DNA of 64,000 nucleotides from a bacterium. GTDB taxonomy: Bacteria; Electryoneota; RPQS01. This document shows positions 61,939-64,000 of the stretch, in pieces (positions within the stretch are counted from its first letter, which is position 1; every line of letters begins with the position of its first letter). Location of the stretch: contig JADJEH010000011.1 in NCBI GenBank assembly GCA_016702305.1, positions 37,415-101,414 of the forward strand. Direction: 5' to 3'. The notes beneath the pieces were generated by a model. The model ran no database searches, was not told where the DNA came from, and saw only the letters and a list, made by a program, of their open reading frames with translations. A program made the translations under genes and the position numbers.

Positions 61939-63099
61939 CTATGGTAAGCTGATTCCCCGTGTTTGATACACCAATTGAGCGAAGCGCGGTTGCTGTCGTT
62001 CAAACGCTTCGGTTCCGTTCAGCAGCGTCGTACTGCCGAAGCGCGCCGCCAACCGTGCCTGCACACGTTCAAGCGCCTGATCCGCATCGCCGCGTACGCG
62101 TTCGCCCCACAACGTACTCTGCGGGGCAACCATCGGCAACAGGCCGTGCGCTTCAATTTCTATTCGGCGCAGCGCGGCGCGCAGGTTTCCCGGCAACTGT
62201 TCAAACAGCATGCGTTCCAGCCGCGTTGCGGTCAGTTCACTCGCTTGCAGCTTCACATCACGCGCTTCCGCCCGCGTCTTGCTCGCAAATCTTACACGCA
62301 GCAGCGTCGTCCACAACTTCGCCTCACACAGTCGTTCCGTCAAACTCCGCGCCGCCTGCATTACCGCCCGCTCTACACGCTGTTCGTCGCTGTCCGCAAT
62401 CTCTTCGGTAATACTCACACTTGGCGCCGGGAAGTTCACGCGCACGCTCTCTTTGTGTCGTGTCATTTTACTCAGCACAAATTCGCGCTCAAACCCCAGA
62501 TGCGCTTCGAGAAATCCCGCGGGCAGGCTCATCACCTGTGCCACCGTGTGAATATCAAAATGATGCAAACGCTCAGTCGCGCGTTCAGGCAGCGCCATGC
62601 TCTCTACCGGCAGTTTCGAGAGCACCAACGTCTCCATTACCGGCGCGACGAATTGCCCGTGCTGACGTGCCAACCACGCCATCCACTTGTCCGCGCCGCC
62701 GCCCCACTTCAGTTTCACTCGCGCGCGCTTCGCGAGCTCGAGTCCCAGTTCCTTCACCAGTTTGTCCGTCCCTCCGAATCGCTTCATGTCCTGCGTGATA
62801 TCGAGAAACCCCTCATGTAAATCCACCGTCTCAACCTGTGGCGTGAACTCCGCGCACACCGACCACGCTTGCTCGTATCTCTCCGCGTAATCTTCCGCCC
62901 GAAAGTCACGTACTTCAAGCCCCGGGCAGCGCCGCCGGGCCAGCCGTACTGGCGTCCCCGGTATTACCCCGCGTGAAACCGCCTCGGCCGTAGCCTCCAG
63001 AATCACACGCTCCCGCGCAACGGCAGTCGCCCCCGCACCCTGAGTGTAAAACTCGTCAAGCGAAATAAAAACAAGCATCAAGATTCGAAATTTATTCAT
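61939..63099 (-). CDS. imuB: ImuB-type inactive Y-family polymerase
   Basis: The 386-residue product follows the DinB/UmuC fold: palm start LVFISLDEFYTQGAG, TVDLHEGFLDITQDM in place of SxDExFLD, the helix-hairpin-helix region (LHHFDIHTVAQVMSLPAGFL) and a little-finger domain. The first catalytic carboxylate position reads Ser (ISLDEF against VDMDAF), which fits ImuB proteins that have lost polymerase activity and act as clamp-bound scaffolds (known of the family). No obvious clamp-binding QxxLxLF motif was seen. The start is uncertain: the ATG at 63099 is chosen because the longer frame from 63174 reads through a terminator hairpin. No imuA gene is adjacent. Confidence 0.8.
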   Translation of the reverse strand: MNKFRILMLVFISLDEFYTQGAGATAVARERVILEATAEAVSRGVIPGTPVRLARRRCPGLEVRDFRAEDYAERYEQAWSVCAEFTPQVETVDLHEGFLDITQDMKRFGGTDKLVKELGLELAKRARVKLKWGGGADKWMAWLARQHGQFVAPVMETLVLSKLPVESMALPERATERLHHFDIHTVAQVMSLPAGFLEAHLGFEREFVLSKMTRHKESVRVNFPAPSVSITEEIADSDEQRVERAVMQAARSLTERLCEAKLWTTLLRVRFASKTRAEARDVKLQASELTATRLERMLFEQLPGNLRAALRRIEIEAHGLLPMVAPQSTLWGERVRGDADQALERVQARLAARFGSTTLLNGTEAFERQQPRFAQLVYQTRGISLP

Positions 63100-63122
63100 T
63101 TGTTCAAATAAGATACAAAGAA

Positions 63123-63146
63123 AAGCCCCACGAGTCAAGGGGGCTT
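63123..63146 (-). terminator. Terminator of the last secreted-protein gene
   Basis: AAGCCCC and GGGGCTT pair with a 10-base loop and are followed on the minus strand by TTTTCTTTG. It lies only 23 bases before the chosen imuB ATG, which leaves little room for a separate imuB promoter. Confidence 0.75.
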
Positions 63147-63235
63147 CTCTCTTAATTCTCTCAATAAATAGCATCGCTACAGCACCGTGATGCTCGCGCT
63201 CATGGAATTTCTTTGTTTTGCGGCTGCGCCTACGC

Positions 63236-64000
63236 CTATTTCATCAGGATCATCTTCTTGACGAACATCTGATTACCAACCGACAACCGGTACCAATAGA
63301 TCCCCGAAGCCAAACCCGACCCGTCAAACCACACGCTTCGACGGCCCGCCGCAACTTCACCCGCTATGAGATCGGCCACCTCACGCCCCGTGACATCGTA
63401 CACAGTGAGCTTTGCGCGGCCCGCCTGCGGCATGTCAAAGCGAATCTCAGTCACCGGGTTGAACGGGTTCGGGCTGTTTTGCAGAAGCTGCGTCTCGCGC
63501 GGTACGAGTGCATCGTCGCTGATTGGTGGCGCTCCCGCCGCAACAATTGTGAAGTTCGAATTCGAAATGTCGCTGACATCGGTGCGCGTCACGCCGGTGA
63601 TACGCACGCGTGCCGCACTCGACAGCCCCGTTGGCACCATGCGCGGGTACGATCCCGTATTCGGCGCGCTGGCCACCAATACCGCCCACGTTCCTGTCGG
63701 ATAGCTGCGGTTAAGTTCTATCTTCACATTGTCTGTAAGGTTGGTCGAGGTCCAACGAATCGTGTCCATGGTGCCTTGCACCCACGTCTCCCCGCCGTTC
63801 GGCGACGTGACAGTCAGCGTCGGTCCAACAATCGCAAAATTCGCGTCAGACACATCGAAAATGTCCGCCCGCGTAGCTCCGCTGATGCGCACGCGAGCCG
63901 TCGTCGTCGCGCCAGTCGGCACATTGCGCGGGTACCATCCGGTATTTGCGGTGCTCGCTACCAGCACAACCCACGATCCACTCGGATAGTTGCGGTTCAA
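63236..64000 (-). CDS. C-terminus of a secreted Kre9/KNH-like repeat protein with PNPFN sorting domain (partial)
   Basis: The gene enters from the window edge; 254 residues are visible. It contains one whole and one partial copy of a repeat of about 98 residues (LTVTSPNGGETWVQGTMDTI ... WAVLVASAPNTGSYPRMVP ... ARVRITGVTRTDVSDISNSN), which matches the Kre9/KNH (Ser-Thr-rich) beta-sandwich found in many bacterial surface proteins. After the linker come LLQNSPNPFNPVTEIRFDMP, a VYDVTGREVADLI strand, GLASGIYWYRLS and the final KKMILMK, the type-A sorting domain shared with the 20.0-22.0 kb and 35.4-41.3 kb genes. The N-terminal domains lie outside the window. It is followed by a good terminator. 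Confidence 0.8.
   Translation of the reverse strand: MNRNYPSGSWVVLVASTANTGWYPRNVPTGATTTARVRISGATRADIFDVSDANFAIVGPTLTVTSPNGGETWVQGTMDTIRWTSTNLTDNVKIELNRSYPTGTWAVLVASAPNTGSYPRMVPTGLSSAARVRITGVTRTDVSDISNSNFTIVAAGAPPISDDALVPRETQLLQNSPNPFNPVTEIRFDMPQAGRAKLTVYDVTGREVADLIAGEVAAGRRSVWFDGSGLASGIYWYRLSVGNQMFVKKMILMK

Noticed and set aside
61963..62820. 285-codon plus-strand frame over imuB
   Set aside because: Arg/His/Gln-rich shadow of the Y-family polymerase gene; no recognisable domain.
63150..63235. LexA-type operator before imuB
   Set aside because: No CTG-N10-CAG, GAAC-N4-GTTC or similar palindrome could be found in the available spacer.
63236..64000. Possible nucleotide repeat array at the right edge
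   Set aside because: The repetition is at protein level (units of about 98 residues) with diverged DNA; it is a repeat-domain protein, not a CRISPR or satellite.
1..64000. tRNA, rRNA, CRISPR array, integrase or phage genes
   Set aside because: None seen; the only mobile DNA recognised is the decayed IS3 remnant, and the excisionase-like protein at 42.7-43.0 kb has no integrase beside it.

Overview
The window is chromosomal DNA of a diderm (Gram-negative-type) bacterium of roughly 55% G+C. It has TolC-, TonB-receptor- and RND-type envelope proteins, several lipoproteins, and large secreted proteins that end in the 'PNPFN' C-terminal sorting module typical of the Fibrobacteres-Chlorobi-Bacteroidetes superphylum and related candidate phyla (Zixibacteria, KSB1, Calditrichota and similar). 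No rRNA, tRNA or CRISPR is visible, so placement rests on protein style alone. The first and last genes are cut by the window edges.

Region by region. 1-5.0 kb: two copies of a cassette of very small membrane proteins (a 56-aa TM plus double-CPHC protein, a 125-aa TM plus coiled-coil protein, a 38-aa TM peptide, and the tail of another small protein). Between the copies lie a CsbD-like protein, a coiled-coil lipoprotein and a PAS hybrid histidine kinase. 5.2-10.0 kb: a GT4 glycosyltransferase fusion coupled to a GH130 enzyme, an outer-membrane barrel, and a run of small stress-type proteins (DUF5670/lmo0937-like, RRM RNA-binding, DUF5661). 10.1-10.7 kb: an eroded IS3-family relic. 10.8-12.4 kb: a haem-motif methyl-accepting protein. 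12.9-22 kb: EttA, a secreted transglutaminase-like protein, a stand-alone PAS protein and two large secreted proteins. 22-42 kb, mostly minus strand: a subtilase, an HAE-type RND pump with its adaptor, a zinc carboxypeptidase, and three secreted cohesin/beta-helix proteins, one of them with a frameshift. 42.4-45.2 kb: two tiny DNA-binding proteins and L-glutamate-semialdehyde dehydrogenase. 45.2-51.8 kb: a four-gene minus-strand operon of TonB-type receptor, YfiR-like protein, membrane histidine kinase and receiver-kinase-receiver hybrid. 52.1-58.5 kb: a CzcCBA/Cus-like metal-efflux operon headed by a small His/Cys-rich protein. 58.6-63.1 kb: an imuB / DUF6504 / dnaE2 translesion cassette. 63.2 kb to the end: the C-terminus of a repeat-containing secreted protein.

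Three themes stand out. The left end looks like an envelope stress-sensing region built from small membrane peptides. The middle is an extracellular protein set (protease, carboxypeptidase, adhesin-like scaffolds) in which every complete member but one ends either in a PNPFN sorting domain or in a shared Fn3-like module, never both. The right end holds envelope signalling, metal efflux and mutagenic repair. The strongest candidates for undescribed biology are the duplicated micro-membrane cassette, the two alternative C-terminal modules, and the receptor-to-kinase operon at 45.2-51.8 kb.
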